A program made the translations under genes and the position numbers. From Acidobacteriota bacterium (lineage in GTDB: Bacteria; Acidobacteriota; Terriglobia; UBA7540), in contig JAKCCV010000007.1 of the NCBI GenBank assembly GCA_021838785.1, positions 84,853-148,852 of the forward strand: a stretch of DNA of 64,000 bases. The letters are read 5' to 3'. Within the stretch, counting starts at the first letter, position 1. Each line of letters begins with the position of its first letter. The notes beneath the pieces were generated by a model that searched no databases, was not told the origin of the DNA, and saw only the letters and a list, made by a program, of their open reading frames with translations. Positions 62,418-64,000 of the stretch are shown piece after piece.

Positions 62418-63809
62418 ATGGCGACCCTCCTAATCGTTGAAGACGAGCCTAAAATGCGGCGCCTTCTGGAGTTGAACTTGGCCGAGGAAGGTTACGCGGT
62501 GCGAACGGCTCCCGATGCCGAGACCGCCCTTAAAATGTTGACTGCGGAACCGGTGGACGCGGTGTTGACCGACGTCAAGCTCCCCGGCATGAACGGCCTG
62601 GAATTTCTCCAGGCCGCCAAACGGGTGAACGGTGCCTTGCCCGTCATTGTCATGACGGCTTACGGCACCATCGAAAGCGCCGTGGAAGCGATGAAAGCCG
62701 GGGCCAGCGACTACGTCCTCAAACCCTTCTCGCTGGAAGAAATCAAACTCGTAATTCGCAAAGAACTTGACGTTCGTCGTCTGAGGGAGGAGAACCGCTC
62801 TTTGCGCGAAGCCTTGGGCCGGCGCTACGAGTTCAAAAACATTGTCGCGCGCAGCGCCAAAATGCAGGAGGTGCTGGCGGCGGTTGAACGTGTGGCTCCC
62901 ACCAACGCCACGGTCTTGCTCGGTGGGGAAAGCGGCGTCGGCAAGGACTTGCTGGCACGCGCTTTGCATCAGCATTCGCGCCGCGCCGCTGGGCCTTTCG
63001 TGAAGATCAATTGCACGGCGATTCCGGAAAACCTTCTGGAAAGCGAGCTTTTCGGTTATGAGAAGGGCGCCTTTACGGGCGCCACATCGTCAAAGCCGGG
63101 CAAATTTGAGCTGGCGGACCAGGGCACAATCTTCCTGGACGAAATCGGCGATATGCCCGGATCGCTCCAGGCTAAGCTCCTTCGCGTCCTTCAGGAGCGT
63201 GAATTTGAGCGGCTCGGTGGAACGAAAACCTTGAAGGTGGATGTTCGGATCGTTGCCGCCACCAACCAGGATCTGCGGGCCGCGCTGGAGCAAGGAACTT
63301 TTCGTGAAGATCTCTACTACCGCCTCAACGTGGTCCCCATTTCCATTCCGCCGCTCCGCGAGCACAAAGAAGACATTCCCTATCTGGTGGACCATTTTAT
63401 TGCCCGTTTTGCCCGTGAAGCTTCCAAGACCATCACCGGCATCACTCCTGCGGCTCTGAAGCGGCTCATGGATTTTCATTGGCCGGGCAATGTCCGTGAG
63501 CTGGAAAATGTCATCGAACGCGCCGTGGTCATGGCGAGCCATGAGAAAATTGACGTGGGCGATATCTACCTGGACATCCCGTCGGCGGCAAACCCGGTAG
63601 GCTCAAGGGCGCCTTCGCCGATGGAAGACCAAACGCCGTGGTTGCCGCCCGGCCTCACCCTGGAGCAGTTCGAAGACGAAATTATCCGCGAAGCGATGCG
63701 GCGCGCCGGCGGCAACAAGTCCCAAGCGGCGCGCCTATTGGGGCTTTCCCGCAACGCGTTGCGCTACCGGCTGTCTAAAATCGGCGTGCCCGACGACCCC
63801 CAGTCGTGA
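62418..63809 (+). CDS. NtrC-type sigma54-dependent response regulator
   Basis: 463 residues from the ATG at 62418; the frame extends upstream without motifs. Receiver domain LLIVEDEPKMRRLLELNLAE with Asp in VDAVLTDVKLPG, AAA+ domain with Walker A GGESGVGKDLLA, canonical sigma54 loop KGAFTGATSSKPGKFELADQ and Walker B GTIFLDEIGDMPG, and a C-terminal Fis-type HTH (KSQAARLLGLSRNALRYRLS). Unlike the regulator at 35367-36752, GAFTGA is intact, so activation of sigma54 promoters is expected. Targets are not evident. Confidence 0.93.
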   Translation: MATLLIVEDEPKMRRLLELNLAEEGYAVRTAPDAETALKMLTAEPVDAVLTDVKLPGMNGLEFLQAAKRVNGALPVIVMTAYGTIESAVEAMKAGASDYVLKPFSLEEIKLVIRKELDVRRLREENRSLREALGRRYEFKNIVARSAKMQEVLAAVERVAPTNATVLLGGESGVGKDLLARALHQHSRRAAGPFVKINCTAIPENLLESELFGYEKGAFTGATSSKPGKFELADQGTIFLDEIGDMPGSLQAKLLRVLQEREFERLGGTKTLKVDVRIVAATNQDLRAALEQGTFREDLYYRLNVVPISIPPLREHKEDIPYLVDHFIARFAREASKTITGITPAALKRLMDFHWPGNVRELENVIERAVVMASHEKIDVGDIYLDIPSAANPVGSRAPSPMEDQTPWLPPGLTLEQFEDEIIREAMRRAGGNKSQAARLLGLSRNALRYRLSKIGVPDDPQS

Positions 63810-63892
63810 GCAAAAATTTTTCTTCACGTGCTATTCCCACCCCCGCGCCTGCAGGCCGCCGACTGACGATGGGTGTGTTCGTTCAGAATGAT

Positions 63893-63920
63893 TGGTGACA
63901 CCTTTGGTAGAGTGTCACCA
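63893..63920. repeat. Inverted repeat before the transposase start
   Basis: TGGTGACAC (63893-63901) and GTGTCACCA (63912-63920) form perfect 9-base arms with a 10-base spacer, ending at the ATG. Possibly an IS terminal/subterminal repeat or a translational control hairpin. Confidence 0.7.
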
Positions 63921-64000
63921 TGCAGGTCAAAGGTTTAGGATGGCCCCGCTCCAGGTACCTGGAGCGGGGCCGGGAGGCCCGCAAGCGGCTGGCCTGGTTC
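63920..64000 (+). CDS. N-terminus of a transposase-like protein (cut by the window edge)
   Basis: 27 residues are visible from ATG 63920: start MQVKGLGW and then SRYLERGREARKRLAWF. KKRLxWFDYY-type starts belong to IS481/IS3-like integrase-core transposases, so EARKRLAWF suggests the same. A 30-base perfect palindrome (63942-63971) lies within the first codons and an inverted repeat precedes the ATG. Identity is tentative because the rest is outside the window. Confidence 0.45.
   Translation, partial: MQVKGLGWPRSRYLERGREARKRLAWF
63942..63971. repeat. Perfect 30-base palindrome
   Basis: Perfectly self-complementary, GC-rich, with half-site GGCCCCGCTCCAGGT. It is inside the presumed transposase reading frame (codons 8-18). 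Confidence 0.95.

Overview
The window looks like a high-GC soil or subsurface bacterium of the Acidobacteriota. This is inferred from gene families only: two ADOP-type 800-residue MacB/FtsX permeases, a TonB-dependent receptor with an N-terminal carboxypeptidase-regulatory domain, a GH9 glycosidase, a large OPT transporter, and many Tat/Sec-exported propeller and cytochrome proteins. No rRNA or tRNA gene was recognised.

Layout. 0-11.5 kb is mostly housekeeping: a truncated membrane protein, an SDR plus fatty-acid-hydroxylase pair, a TonB-dependent receptor, and a compact argC-argB-argD-argF operon (minus strand) with a sigma70-type promoter overlapped by two copies of an ARG-box-like site. 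A sugar-acid type MFS permease and a metal-dependent cyclase follow. 11.5-19.5 kb is an accessory, decaying island. It holds a type II (probably II-C) CRISPR-Cas remnant with an apparently intact tracrRNA gene, a cas9 carrying twelve 24-codon tandem repeats plus two internal deletions and a nonsense codon, an inserted four-helix-bundle (S23/IVP) gene, 5'-truncated cas1, internally deleted cas2 and a two-repeat array. After these come a sulfatase cut by an internally deleted IS701-like element and further gene debris. Heptanucleotide tandem repeats (ATTTGAG-like) run through this island, including inside the cas9 repeat and the S23 gene.

19.5-33.9 kb is a Crp/Fnr regulator, then an Fnr-type palindrome, then a ten-gene same-strand cluster of exported redox and binding proteins: an HzsA-like mono-haem protein, a CRTAC1/VCBS propeller, a YVTN propeller fused to a di-haem peroxidase-like domain, a two-component-type propeller, two tandem Leu/Ile/Val-type binding proteins without permeases, a GMC oxidoreductase and a gluconate-2-dehydrogenase subunit 3. 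Cytoplasmic RidA and DAHP synthase genes sit in the middle. I know of no described system with this composition. 33.9-44.1 kb, all minus strand, is an efflux unit (HlyD-type adaptor, ADOP permease, ATPase, ADOP permease) followed by an NtrC-type response regulator and its kinase, with a -24/-12 (sigma54) promoter in front of the adaptor gene.

44.3-64 kb is mixed: a hypF fragment, kdsB, a membrane protein/HTH pair, a UppS paralogue, rhomboid protease, OPT transporter, GatB/YqeY protein, GH9 enzyme, citrate synthase, lipA, an APC permease, a previously split AhpD-like gene that reads as one selenoprotein through an in-frame UGA with a SECIS-like hairpin, a second NtrB/NtrC-type pair, and the first codons of a transposase at the right edge.

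The strongest points for follow-up are the AhpD-like selenoprotein (60.4-60.9 kb), the repeat-expanded cas9 with preserved tracrRNA (12.3-16.1 kb), and the periplasmic redox cluster (20.5-33.9 kb).
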